The translations under genes and the position numbers were made by a program. Below the pieces are notes generated by a model. The model ran no database searches, was not told the DNA's origin, and saw only the letters and a program-made list of their open reading frames with translations. Of a stretch of 64,000 bases of DNA, positions 9,991 to 18,355 are shown piece after piece (positions within the stretch are counted from its first letter, which is position 1; each line of letters starts with the position of its first letter). This DNA is from Roseiarcus sp963764955 (GTDB lineage Bacteria > Pseudomonadota > Alphaproteobacteria > Rhizobiales > Beijerinckiaceae): positions 62,001 through 126,000 of the forward strand of contig CAVXVE010000024.1 of NCBI GenBank assembly GCA_963764955.1, read 5' to 3'.

Positions 9991-10068
9991 CTTGTCATTC
10001 CCGCGGCAAGCGGGAATCCATTGCCTGAGCGGAGCCTCCTGGATGCGCGCTTACGCGCGCATGACAAG
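9991..10068. repeat. Cruciform palindromic repeat 3' of pgk
   Basis: The outer arms CTTGTCAT (9991-9998) and ATGACAAG (10061-10068) are exact inverted repeats. Inside are two further hairpins, TTCCCGC/GCGGGAA and ATGCGCGC/GCGCGCAT. The structure is that of dispersed REP-like palindromes in alphaproteobacteria. It sits between the vapB promoter region and the pgk stop. Confidence 0.75.
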
Positions 10069-10090
10069 ACGGCCTGGCGTAGTGCTGACT

Positions 10091-11291
10091 TTACTTCGCC
10101 CTCAGCGCCTCGACGCCCGGCAGCGCCTTGCCTTCCATCCATTCGAGGAACGCCCCGCCCGCGGTCGAGACATAGGTGAAGTCGTCCGCGACCTTGGCCT
10201 CGTTGAGCGCCGCGACCGTGTCGCCGCCGCCCGCGACCGACTTCAGCTTGCCTTGCCCTGGTGAGCGCCGCGGCCGTCTTCGCGATCGCCATCGTCGCCT
10301 CGTCGAAGGGCGGCGTTTCGAACGCGCCGAACGGGCCGTTCCACACCAGCGTCTTGGCGTGGGCCAGCACTTCCTCGACGCCCGCCGCCGACTTCGGGCC
10401 GATGTCGAGGATCATCTCGTCCTCGGGCACATGATCGACGCTGACGACATGGGCGGGGGCGTGGGCTTTGAGCTCCTTGGCCACTGTCGCGTCGACCGGC
10501 AGCAGAATGCGGCACTTGGCCTTCTCAGCCGCCGCGGCGATCGAGCGCGCGGTCTCGGCAAGGTCCTTCTCGCACAGCGACTTGCCGACGCCCTTGCCCT
10601 CGGCGAACAGGAAGGTGTTGGCCATGCCGCCGCCGATGACGAGCACGTCGACCCTGGTCACGAGATTGCCGAGGAGTTCGAGCTTGGTCGACACCTTGGC
10701 GCCGCCGACGATCGCGACGACCGGACGCGCAGGATCGCCGAGCGCGAGCGTCAGCGCCTCGAGCTCCTGCTGCATCGCGCGACCTGCATAGGCGGGGAGC
10801 TTGTGGGCGAGCCCTTCGGTCGAGGCGTGGGCGCGGTGGGCGGCGGAGAAGGCGTCGTTGACATAGAGGTCGCCCAGCCTGGCGAACTCTTCGACAAGCG
10901 CCGGATCATTCTTTTCCTCGCCCTTATGGAAGCGGGTGTTCTCCAGCAGCAGCACGTCGCCGTTGTTCATTTTGGCGATTGCCGCGGCCGCCGTCTCGCC
11001 GATGCAGTCGGCGCAGAAGGCGACCGGGCGCTTGATGACGTCCGCGACCGCAGCGGCGACGGGCTTGAGCGAATTGGCCGCGTCCGGGCCGCCCTTGGGG
11101 CGGCCGAAATGCGCCAGAAGAATGACCTTGCCGCCTTTGTCGGCGATCTCCGTGATGGTCGGCGCGACGCGCTCGATGCGCGTCGCATCGGTCACCCGGC
11201 CGTTTTCGGTCGGCACGTTGAGGTCGACGCGCAGGAGGACGCGTTTTCCCGCGACATCGGCGTCGTCGAGGGTGCGGAACGGCTTGGTCAT
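10091..11291 (-). CDS. pgk: Phosphoglycerate kinase, frameshifted near C-terminus
   Basis: Transfers phosphate between 1,3-bisphosphoglycerate and ADP in glycolysis or the Calvin cycle. Starts MTKPFRTLDDADVAGKRVLL with GGAGG upstream. Conserved parts: RVDLNVP, AHFGRPKG, ENTRFHKGEEKND, VAIVGGAKVSTK, and WNGPFGAFE. Near 10255 one extra base shifts the frame. In the neighbouring frame the expected end follows: KLKSVAGGGDTVAAL, then STAGGAFLEWMEGKALPG, then a TAA at 10091-10093. The joined length is about 399 residues, normal for the family. It is downstream of gap on the same strand, with a palindromic element between. Confidence 0.92.
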
Positions 11292-11342
11292 CGGACCTCC
11301 CAAAGCGTCGAGCGGCAGCGAAGCATTCCGGTTCCGCCGTTC

Positions 11343-11442
11343 TGTCATGCCCGCGCGAAGCGGGCGTCCAGTCCAGCCGCGCCCGGTCGAGCGCGGGCCT
11401 TCGCGACACGGCTCTGGACCCCCGCTTTCCGCGGGGGTGACA
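11343..11442. repeat. Cruciform palindromic repeat between gap and pgk
   Basis: Outer arms TGTCA (11343) and TGACA (11438-11442) enclose three stems: GCCCGC/GCGGGC, CGCGCCCG/CGAGCGCGG (imperfect), and CCCCCGC/GCGGGGG. The pairs GTCCAG and CTGGAC extend the outer stem. Its type and outer sequence resemble the element at 9991-10068, so pgk is bracketed by two related palindromes. Confidence 0.75.
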
Positions 11443-11450
11443 GCCAATCC

Positions 11451-12464
11451 TTAGATCAGCTTCGCCATCGCGACCGCGGTGTCGGCCATGCGGTTGGAGA
11501 AGCCCCATTCGTTGTCGTACCAGGAGAGCACGCGGACGAAATTGCCGTCGATGACCTTGGTCTGGTCGAGGTGGAAGACCGAAGAACGGTCGTCGCCGTT
11601 GAAATCGCTCGAGACGTTGGGCTCAGCGGTATAGCCGAGAATGCCCTTGAGCGGCCCGTTGCCGTCCGCCGCCGCCTTCACCGCATTGTTGATCTCGTCC
11701 TTGTCGGTTTTGCGCTTGGCGACGAACTTGAGATCGACGACCGACACGTTCGGGGTCGGCACGCGGATCGCGGCGCCGTCGAGCTTGCCCTTGAGCTCGG
11801 GCAGAACGAGGCCGACCGCCTTGGCCGCCCCGGTGGTGGTCGGGATCATCGACAAAGCCGCCCCGCGCGCCCGGTAGAGATCCTTGTGCAGGGTGTCGAG
11901 CGTCGGCTGGTCGCCGGTGTAGGAATGAATGGTGGTCATGAAGCCGTGCTCGATGCCGATCGCGTCATTGAGCACTTTGGCGACCGGCGCCAGGCAGTTG
12001 GTCGTGCACGAAGCGTTGGAGACGACGAGGTCATCCTTGGTCAGCTTGTCGTCGTTGACGCCATAGACGACGGTCCGGTCCGCGCCTTCGGCCGGCGCCG
12101 AAATGAGCACCCGCTTGGCCCCCGCCTTGAGGTGGGCCGCCGCCTTTTCCCGCGCGGTGAAGATGCCGGTACATTCGAGCGCGACGTCGACGCCGAGCGC
12201 CTTGTGCGGAAGCTCCGCCGGATCCTTGATCGCGGTCACTTTGATCTTGTGACCGTCGATGATCATCGTGTCGCCCTCGACCTTGACCGCATGAGGAAAG
12301 CGCCCGTGCACGCTGTCGAAGCGCAAGAGATGGGCGTTGGTCTCGATCGGACCCAGATCGTTGATGGCGACGACCTCGATATCCTTGCGGCCCGACTCCA
12401 GAATGCCGCGCAGCACGAGCCGGCCAATCCGGCCGAAGCCGTTGATCGCTACCTTGGCAACCAT
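11451..12464 (-). CDS. gap: Glyceraldehyde-3-phosphate dehydrogenase, type I
   Basis: Oxidative phosphorylation of glyceraldehyde-3-P to 1,3-bisphosphoglycerate. 337 residues. The Rossmann start is VAKVAINGFGRIGR. The Asp in AINDLG at the end of beta-2 favours NAD over NADP. The active-site Cys is in SNASCTTNCLAP, with the phosphate-binding IPTTTGAAKA and the C-terminal SWYDNEWGFSNRM. The ATG at 12464 is chosen for its AGGAGGATT site and because homology begins there; the frame is open further upstream. It lies in the tkt-gap-pgk cluster. Confidence 0.97.
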   Translation of the reverse strand: MVAKVAINGFGRIGRLVLRGILESGRKDIEVVAINDLGPIETNAHLLRFDSVHGRFPHAVKVEGDTMIIDGHKIKVTAIKDPAELPHKALGVDVALECTGIFTAREKAAAHLKAGAKRVLISAPAEGADRTVVYGVNDDKLTKDDLVVSNASCTTNCLAPVAKVLNDAIGIEHGFMTTIHSYTGDQPTLDTLHKDLYRARGAALSMIPTTTGAAKAVGLVLPELKGKLDGAAIRVPTPNVSVVDLKFVAKRKTDKDEINNAVKAAADGNGPLKGILGYTAEPNVSSDFNGDDRSSVFHLDQTKVIDGNFVRVLSWYDNEWGFSNRMADTAVAMAKLI

Positions 12465-12633
12465 CGCCAATCCTCCTCTTGCGCCAGCCGCACGCATGGG
12501 CGCCGACGCCTCGCACGTCAAACCGCTGAGAGCGGCGCTTATTGTCCGATCCCGGATCCGAAGTCTACAGACAATTCGACGCTGGAGAAATTGCGACACC
12601 CGGCACCTTGAAACTGCGCTGCGAAAGGCTGGC

Positions 12634-13273
12634 TCAAGTCCCGAAAGAGACCTCCGCTTCGCCCAGCCCCTCGAAGCGGGCCAGACAGCGATCGCCCGGT
12701 TTGAGGAACATGAGCCCGGTCCAGCTTCCCGTTGTCACGATCTGGCCCGCTTTCACCCCGCCGGCCTGCCGCATCGCGTTGACCAGCGCGACCGCGAAGC
12801 CCGCCGGATCGTCGCCGGCATGTCCGCCCCGCCGGCTAACGACGGTTTCACCATTGACCTCGAGGGTCACTTCAAGGCGCGCGAGATCCAGCCCCGACCA
12901 GTCCCGCGTCTCGGTCCCCGGGACCAACCCTCCGTTGATCAGGCCGTCGGCAAGCTGTTCGAGCGGCGGCCGGGACTGCGGGTCGCGGAAACGGCCGGAG
13001 ACGACCTCGATCGCAGGCAGCGCCGCCATCGCCTCGACCACCTCCTCGCGCCAATAAGTCCTGTCCCTGCCCGGCAGATCGCGGAGGAACCTGAAGGCGA
13101 CCTCGGCTTCCGACTCCGAGATGCGGCGTTTCGGCTCGCTCGAATTGAGCCGGACTCGGACGGATCATCCGGGCGTAGATCAATCCGCGGGTCGGCTCCT
13201 TTCCGGGCGGCGCATTGATCTTGAATGCCCCCACGGTCTCGCCGAGCGCGGCGGCGACACGATCCTGGATCAT
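12634..13273 (-). CDS. 2-keto-4-pentenoate hydratase/FAH-family protein, frameshifted and N-terminally short
   Basis: Resembles the MhpD-type hydratases of the fumarylacetoacetate hydrolase superfamily. It starts MIQDRVAAALGETVGAFKIN, then YARMIRPSPAQF. After a frame change near 13130 follow ISESEAEVAFRFLRDLPG, AMAALPAIEVVSGRF, and the tail GSWTGLMFLKPGDRCLARF. The acidic metal-site region SESEAEVAF is present. Compared with about 255-residue relatives, roughly 40 N-terminal residues are missing, because only 39 bases separate it from tkt. It is either truncated or has lost its start to another indel. It sits in the tkt-gap cluster. Confidence 0.7.
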
Positions 13274-13312
13274 GTGCGCTGCGGAACCGAAAGAGCGCCG
13301 CGAGCCTGCCGG

Positions 13313-15307
13313 TCAGGCGTGAAGCCGGCTCAGCGCCGCCTCGACCACCGCCTCCGGCGTGATGCCGAAATGCTGGTAGACAGCTTTATAGGGTCCGCTC
13401 TCGCCGAAGCTCTTCATGCCGATGAAGGGGCCGTCGCCGATGATCGCGTCCCATCCGAACCTCACCGCCGCCTCGACCGCGACCTTCACTTTCGCGGAGC
13501 CGATCACTGAGCGGCGATAGTCCTCGGGCTGCTCGAAGAACGCGGGGAAGCAGGGCATCGATACGACCCGGGCGGCCACGCCCTTCTCCTTCAATTGCGC
13601 CTGCGCGGCGATGGCGAGCGACACTTCGGAGCCGGAAGCGAAGATCGACACTTCGGCCTGTCCGGAAGCAGGAGAGATCTCGTAGCCGCCGCGCGCGCAT
13701 AAGTTTTCCGCCACATGCGTGAGTCGTAAGGCCGGCAAGCCTTGCCGCGTCAGCGCGAGGATCGAGGGCGAATGCTCACGCTCGAGCGCCGCCTGCCAGC
13801 ACTCGACGGTCTCGACGCTGTCCGCCGGGCGCCAGATATAGAAGTCCGGCATCGCGCGCATCGCCGCCAGATGTTCGACGGGTTGGTGGGTCGGGCCATC
13901 CTCGCCAAGGCCGATGGAGTCATGAGTAAACACATGCACGACCCTGATCCCCATCAGCGCCGCGAGCCTGAGCGAGGGGCGGCAATAGTCAGTGAAGCAG
14001 AAGAACGACGCCCCCGAGGGGATAAAGCCGCCGTGCAGGGCGATGCCGTTGCACGCCGCAATCATTCCGTGCTCGCGGATGCCCCAGTGAATATAGCGAC
14101 CGGAAAAATCATTGGCGGTGATTTCCTTCTCCCCCGAGAACTTCGTGTTGTTCGACGGCGTAAGGTCGGCCGAGCCGGTGACGAGTTCGGGCACGGCGGC
14201 TCCGATCACATCGAGCGCCGCCTGGCCTGACTTGCGCGTCGCAACCTCCGGCTTTTCAGCGACAAGCTTCTGCTTGTAGGCGTCGATGACCTTGTCGAAA
14301 TCCTGCGGCAGGTCGCCGCGCAGTCGCCGCTCGAATTCGGCGCGTTCCTTCGGGTCAAGCGCCTCGACCGCGCGGTTCCACGCGTCGCGCTGCGGCGTGC
14401 AGCGCGTTCCCGCCTTGCGCCAGGCGGCAAGGATGTCGTCGGGGATGACAAATGGCTCGTAGGGCCAGTTCAAAGTCTTGCGCGCGCCGGCGACCTCGGA
14501 GGCGCCTTGCGCGTCACTGTGCGCCTTGCTGGTTCCCGCATGCGTTGGCAGGCCAAAGCCGATCGTCGTCTTGCAGGCGATCATCGTCGGCCGGTCGGAC
14601 TTCTGCGCGGCGTGGATGGCGTCGAGAATCGCCTTGGGATCGTGCCCGTCAATGTGGGTCGAATTCCAGCCCGCCGACTGGAAGCGCGCGACCTGGTCGA
14701 CATTGTCGGCGAGGACCGGGATCTGCCCGTCGATCGAGATCCCGTTGTTGTCCCAGAAAACAATCAGCTTGTTGAGCTTGAGATGGCCGGCGATAGCGAT
14801 CGCTTCCTGGCTCACGCCTTCCATCAAGTCGCCGTCGGAAGCGAGGACGTAGGTGTGGTGGTCGACGATTCCGGGGAAACGGGCGGCCATCATGCGCTCC
14901 GCGATCGCCATGCCGACCGACGTCGCAATCCCCTGCCCCAGCGGGCCAGTCGTCGTCTCGACGCCTGGAGCGCACCAATATTCGGGATGGCCCGGGGTTC
15001 TCGAGCCGACCTGCCGGAATTGCTTGAGGTCTTCGATGGCGAGCCCCTTGGGGCCGCCGACGCCGGTCAGATAGAGAAGCGCATAGAGCAGCATGCAGCC
15101 GTGGCCGGCGGACAGGACAAACCTGTCCCGATCGGGCCAATGGGGATCGGAGGCGTCGAATTTGAGCGTGTCGCGCCACAGCACCGTCGCGACGTCGGCC
15201 GATCCCATTGGCAGACCGGGGTGGCCGCTCTTGGCCTTCTCGACCGAGTCGAGGGCGAGAAAGCGAATCGCATTGGCCATCGCGTCGTGAGACACGCTCG
15301 TCGTCAT
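13313..15307 (-). CDS. tkt: Transketolase
   Basis: Thiamine-diphosphate enzyme of the pentose phosphate or Calvin cycle. 664 residues, full length and uninterrupted. Features: ANAIRFLALDSVEKAKSGHP (substrate His region), GPLGQGIATSVGMA, the ThDP motif region ASDGDLMEGVSQEA to FWDNNGISIDG, the pyrimidine-domain IREHGMIAACNG, and a C-terminal domain ending in ALSRLHA. The ATG at 15307 has GAGGAG upstream. First gene of the minus-strand tkt/hydratase/gap/pgk series. The DUF4164 and zapA genes diverge from it, a common alphaproteobacterial arrangement. Confidence 0.97.
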   Translation of the reverse strand: MTTSVSHDAMANAIRFLALDSVEKAKSGHPGLPMGSADVATVLWRDTLKFDASDPHWPDRDRFVLSAGHGCMLLYALLYLTGVGGPKGLAIEDLKQFRQVGSRTPGHPEYWCAPGVETTTGPLGQGIATSVGMAIAERMMAARFPGIVDHHTYVLASDGDLMEGVSQEAIAIAGHLKLNKLIVFWDNNGISIDGQIPVLADNVDQVARFQSAGWNSTHIDGHDPKAILDAIHAAQKSDRPTMIACKTTIGFGLPTHAGTSKAHSDAQGASEVAGARKTLNWPYEPFVIPDDILAAWRKAGTRCTPQRDAWNRAVEALDPKERAEFERRLRGDLPQDFDKVIDAYKQKLVAEKPEVATRKSGQAALDVIGAAVPELVTGSADLTPSNNTKFSGEKEITANDFSGRYIHWGIREHGMIAACNGIALHGGFIPSGASFFCFTDYCRPSLRLAALMGIRVVHVFTHDSIGLGEDGPTHQPVEHLAAMRAMPDFYIWRPADSVETVECWQAALEREHSPSILALTRQGLPALRLTHVAENLCARGGYEISPASGQAEVSIFASGSEVSLAIAAQAQLKEKGVAARVVSMPCFPAFFEQPEDYRRSVIGSAKVKVAVEAAVRFGWDAIIGDGPFIGMKSFGESGPYKAVYQHFGITPEAVVEAALSRLHA

Positions 15308-15475
15308 CGGGGTCTCCTCAAGAAACGGGGCGCGGGCTATCCGTTGTTCCGAGCTGGGGCAGTGGTTTGGCGGGCCGGAACGGCGCGTCAGTTAGAGGCG
15401 GTCGCAGGAACCTGTCAATTGCGTCTGCGCGCGCGTTGACGTTCCGTTCAAGCATCGCGTAAACAAAGCGTCACA

Positions 15476-15781
15476 ATGGACGGAATCAAAACCTCCATGG
15501 AATCGCTTGAGATATCGCTCAAACGACTCGCCTCCGCAGTCGAATCGCTCGAGTGGGCCACCGATTTGCGCATGCGCCACGACGAAGCGCGCGCAACCAC
15601 GCAAGAGGAATTCGCGCTGATGCAGGACGACCGCTCGCGGCTCGCAGTCGAGCTCGACGCCGCCGTCGACCGGTCGCGGGCTCTCGAATCCGCCAACAGC
15701 GAAGCGGCCAAGCGGCTCGCCCACGCCGCTCAGGCGATCGAACGCGTTCTCGGCCGGCTGGCGCCGGACCCGGAGCCATGA
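15476..15781 (+). CDS. DUF4164-type coiled-coil protein
   Basis: A 101-residue hydrophilic, probably coiled-coil protein rich in Leu, Ala, Glu and Arg, with heptads in LEISLKRLASAVESLEWA and SRLAVELDAAVDRSRALE. It matches the small DUF4164 proteins encoded between tkt and zapA in Hyphomicrobiales. The function is unknown; position next to zapA suggests a link to division. The stop lies 30 bp before zapA, so they are likely co-transcribed. Confidence 0.75.
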   Translation: MDGIKTSMESLEISLKRLASAVESLEWATDLRMRHDEARATTQEEFALMQDDRSRLAVELDAAVDRSRALESANSEAAKRLAHAAQAIERVLGRLAPDPEP

Positions 15782-15811
15782 GGCCAGTCCGCCGCAGGAA
15801 AGGCGCGCGCC

Positions 15812-16147
15812 ATGTCACAGGTTTCGGTCACCATTGACGGGCGCAAATATCGCCTTGCCTGCAACCCGGGGGAAGAGGCGCGACTCGAGTCGCTTGCCGG
15901 CCTGATCGACGAGAAGATCGGCGAAATGCGCAAGACGTTCGGGGAGATCGGCGACCAGCGGCTCGTCATCATGGCCGCGCTGACCATCGCCGATAATCTG
16001 ACGGAAGCGCGCGACGACGCGGCGGCTCAGCGCAAGCGCTCGGAGGAGGCCGAACAACGCGCCCAGGCCATGGCCTCGACCATCGATGCGCTAGGCTCCA
16101 GGATCGAGTCGATCGCGACCCGCCTCGCCGGCGGCGTGGAGGCCTGA
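15812..16147 (+). CDS. zapA: Cell division protein ZapA
   Basis: FtsZ-associated factor that bundles protofilaments at the division site. 111 residues. The beta-hairpin start is SQVSVTIDGRKYRLAC, followed by the conserved EEARLESLAGLIDEKI and MAALTIADNLTEAR, then a C-terminal coiled coil. Length is normal. The region after it often carries 6S RNA and a formyl-THF cyclo-ligase gene in relatives, but neither is visible here. Confidence 0.92.
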   Translation: MSQVSVTIDGRKYRLACNPGEEARLESLAGLIDEKIGEMRKTFGEIGDQRLVIMAALTIADNLTEARDDAAAQRKRSEEAEQRAQAMASTIDALGSRIESIATRLAGGVEA

Positions 16148-16526
16148 GCCGACCCGATCGACGAGCGGGCGCCGCTCTTAAGTCCGAAACGTCGATTCCG
16201 CCGGTGAAGTCACAACGCTGCTGTGCACCGGGCGACTCACGCGCCGCACCAGCGCGTCGGCAAGCGCCACCGAGTAGATTTACCCATTGTGCGGCGGGAA
16301 GCCCGAATGGAAACCAGATAGCGACGAGCCCTAGCGCCACAAATACCAGCGCTGACCACCGCCCTGCCGAGTCATTTCTTCGGCTTCCGCTCACTCGTTA
16401 GCCACTGTGCCGTGCGAAGCAAAATGTCCGGGCGTAGGTAATTATACGCTGTTGACAAGGTTCACGCGGTCTGATGCAACTCACTGGTTGTGTGTGGAAA
16501 ACGCACCGGGCAGAGGGCATCAAAAA
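16148..16526. other. Intergenic region after zapA
   Basis: 379 bases. The minus strand is open from 16394 with a GTG start, encoding a hydrophobic stretch SALVFVALGLVAIWFPFGLP and then degenerate sequence. It may be a membrane-protein remnant, but no family can be named. A TTGACA hexamer at 16453-16458 could be the -35 box of the following gene, without a convincing -10. No 6S RNA was recognised. Confidence 0.35.
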
Positions 16527-17657
16527 ATGAAAACAATGTTATCAGCGGCTGCATTCGCAGCCGCAATAGGGACGTGCGCCCCTGCACCCGCTGGACCAAT
16601 CAATATGACGACCCTGGATCCGATCTATCTCACGAATACTGGAGAGTACCTGCCGAGCGTCTCACCGCATTACACGCAGAGTGCGACCCCAGACGCGCTG
16701 ACTGTTATCGGCAAGCCGAATGAAGGAAACACTTCGGGAACGGGCAATAATACGCCTGCCGGATCGCTCTTGCTGAATGGAGACTTTACCGCGTCGGTCA
16801 CGATAAAAACCGGTCCCAATGCTGGCGGAACCATCGATGCTAGCTTCGGTGGCGGCGGGTATTTCGCAGGAGGAGGCACGGGTGCAGGCCTCGTATGGGC
16901 GAACTACGGCAAGGATCTTGGCGGTGTGGATACCCCATACCTTCCAATGTCTGGATACGTTGCGGCGTTTACCCTAGTTAGATCTGGAGACACGTTTAAC
17001 GTGTACGCGTCCACTGCCGGGCCCTACGAACATCTACTCACACTGCAGGGAGCTGCGGTCACCGGCGCGGTTGGCAAAATTGGGCTAGTGGCCTTTGGTT
17101 TGCCAGACGTGAACGAGCCTGAGACGACGGTCTTCAGCAACTTCTATATCGTCAACTCCGTCAGCGCGGATCTCACCGGGCTGACAGGGGGGACCTCGGA
17201 CGCGCCTATCATGCTGCCGGCGACGCCAATCAGCTCCGTGTCGGGCGGCATCGGAGGGGACAACCCCGACAGCTCGTTTTTTTCGTTCTACTGGAAAGGC
17301 GGTTCTTTCGCGGTCTCGGTTGGGGTCCGCGACGCTTCGACGTTGCTTTCGCCGCCGTCCTATCTGTTCGACCTGTGCAACGGAACGACCTGCGGCGACG
17401 TCATCGAACAGACCGTAGCCAACTCCGGCAATGGTTGGTCGAGCGCACTGAGTGGCGATTTGGCCGCGGGTTACTACACGGTCGGCATCATCGATCAAGG
17501 CGCAGCCGACGACCCGAATTTCCTTATCACGTTCGCTGAACCGCTTTCGCAGATCGCCGGCGTTCCAGAACCTTCGACATGGGCGATGACGCTGCTGGGC
17601 TTTGCTGGCCTCGGCTATGCAGGCTACAAGCGGGCATCGAAGACTACACCGGCGTGA
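16527..17657 (+). CDS. PEP-CTERM anchor-domain secreted protein
   Basis: An exported protein of 376 residues. The signal peptide is KTMLSAAAFAAAIGTCAPAPAG. The body is Gly/Ser/Thr-rich beta-type sequence with two parts (about residues 25-215 and 235-340; the second has a CNGTTCGD pair). The C-terminus has the sorting signal VPEPSTWAMTLLGFAGLGYA followed by basic KRASK, recognised by exosortase. No exosortase is in this window. The ATG at 16527 is chosen because the signal peptide starts there, although the frame is open 40 codons further upstream. Base composition is lower in GC than neighbouring genes. Confidence 0.88.
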   Translation: MKTMLSAAAFAAAIGTCAPAPAGPINMTTLDPIYLTNTGEYLPSVSPHYTQSATPDALTVIGKPNEGNTSGTGNNTPAGSLLLNGDFTASVTIKTGPNAGGTIDASFGGGGYFAGGGTGAGLVWANYGKDLGGVDTPYLPMSGYVAAFTLVRSGDTFNVYASTAGPYEHLLTLQGAAVTGAVGKIGLVAFGLPDVNEPETTVFSNFYIVNSVSADLTGLTGGTSDAPIMLPATPISSVSGGIGGDNPDSSFFSFYWKGGSFAVSVGVRDASTLLSPPSYLFDLCNGTTCGDVIEQTVANSGNGWSSALSGDLAAGYYTVGIIDQGAADDPNFLITFAEPLSQIAGVPEPSTWAMTLLGFAGLGYAGYKRASKTTPA

Positions 17658-17674
17658 AGACCAACATGAGGGGG

Positions 17675-17702
17675 AAGGTCGCAACGCTGCGGCCTTTTTT
17701 TC
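17675..17702 (+). terminator. Rho-independent terminator of the PEP-CTERM gene
   Basis: A 9-bp stem, AAGGTCGCA with TGCGGCCTT (one G-U pair), with a 4-base loop and a run of seven or more T from 17695. It begins 17 bases after the stop codon. Confidence 0.85.
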
Positions 17703-17891
17703 TAGGAGGCGCTATTTCGCGCTAAGGTCCCTGGCTAGCGCGTCTCAGATGGCGACGAGCCCATGCCGCAAGGGGTCGCCGGGTTGGCTCATCGCCGCGC
17801 CGCACGTCAGCCGATTTCGGCCATAGCCCAACTCTAGCCCACTCTCGCCCATCGCCCGCCCCATTCGCAGGCGCTTGTGCGTCCGCCTCAA

Positions 17892-17909
17892 TGCGGGTAT
17901 ATGCCCGCA
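17892..17909. promoter_or_regulatory. Operator O1 for the MarR-family regulator
   Basis: Inverted repeat TGCGGG-N6-CCCGCA ending one base before the marR ATG at 17911. The same arms and spacing recur at 18323-18340 before the MFS gene. Binding here would block initiation directly, so this is probably autoregulation. Assigned from position and repetition, not from a known consensus. Confidence 0.75.
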
Positions 17910-17910
17910 C

Positions 17911-18309
17911 ATGAACACGATCTGCTATTGCGCGGCGGTTCGGACCGCGGCTCGAAAGACGACCGCCCTTTATGACTCGATCCTCGCGCCCGCCGGCGTC
18001 ACGCTCGCGCAATTCAGTCTTCTGCGACGAATCCAGCGTGCCGGAACGGTGTCGCTGACGAAACTCGGGCGACTGGCCGAATTGGACCGATCGACGGTCG
18101 GGCGCAACGTGAAGGCCCTGGAAGAACTTGGGTTTGTGCGCACGGCTCCGGCCGCCGACCAGCGCGAGGCGGCGGTGCGGCTCACGCCCGCAGGCGACGA
18201 GGCGCTGGAGCGCGCCGCGCCGCTATGGGAGGAGGCGCAGCGGCGGGTCGAGACGGCTCTCGGCGCCGCCGAGGCCGGGCGGCTTCGGACGCTGGCGCTC
18301 AGCCTTTGA
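17911..18309 (+). CDS. MarR-family transcriptional regulator
   Basis: 132 residues with a winged helix-turn-helix. The N-terminus is MNTICYCAAVRTAARKTTAL; the two Cys could sense oxidants. The DNA-binding region is VSLTKLGRLAELDRSTVGRN and the wing ADQREAAVRLTPAGDEAL. The ATG at 17911 is preferred because the operator-like palindrome lies just upstream and homology starts there. There is no room for a Shine-Dalgarno outside the palindrome, so the mRNA may be leaderless. The MFS transporter gene follows with a matching palindrome, so this is likely its local repressor. Confidence 0.88.
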   Translation: MNTICYCAAVRTAARKTTALYDSILAPAGVTLAQFSLLRRIQRAGTVSLTKLGRLAELDRSTVGRNVKALEELGFVRTAPAADQREAAVRLTPAGDEALERAAPLWEEAQRRVETALGAAEAGRLRTLALSL

Positions 18310-18322
18310 TTTTTTGCGAATA

Positions 18323-18340
18323 TGCGGGCGCTTACCCGCA
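18323..18340. promoter_or_regulatory. Operator O2 upstream of the MFS gene
   Basis: A second TGCGGG-N6-CCCGCA palindrome, 15 bases before the MFS start. The arms are identical to O1 while the six central bases differ, as expected for a protein-binding site. Confidence 0.75.
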
Positions 18341-18355
18341 ATACGGGGTTGAAAA

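Noticed and set aside
10176..12611. Long plus-strand frame (811 codons) opposite pgk and gap
   Set aside because: Antisense of two conserved genes with an Arg-rich, domain-free translation.
16148..16526. 6S RNA (ssrS), expected after zapA
   Set aside because: I could not find the long hairpin with a central bubble that marks 6S RNA, so it is not called.
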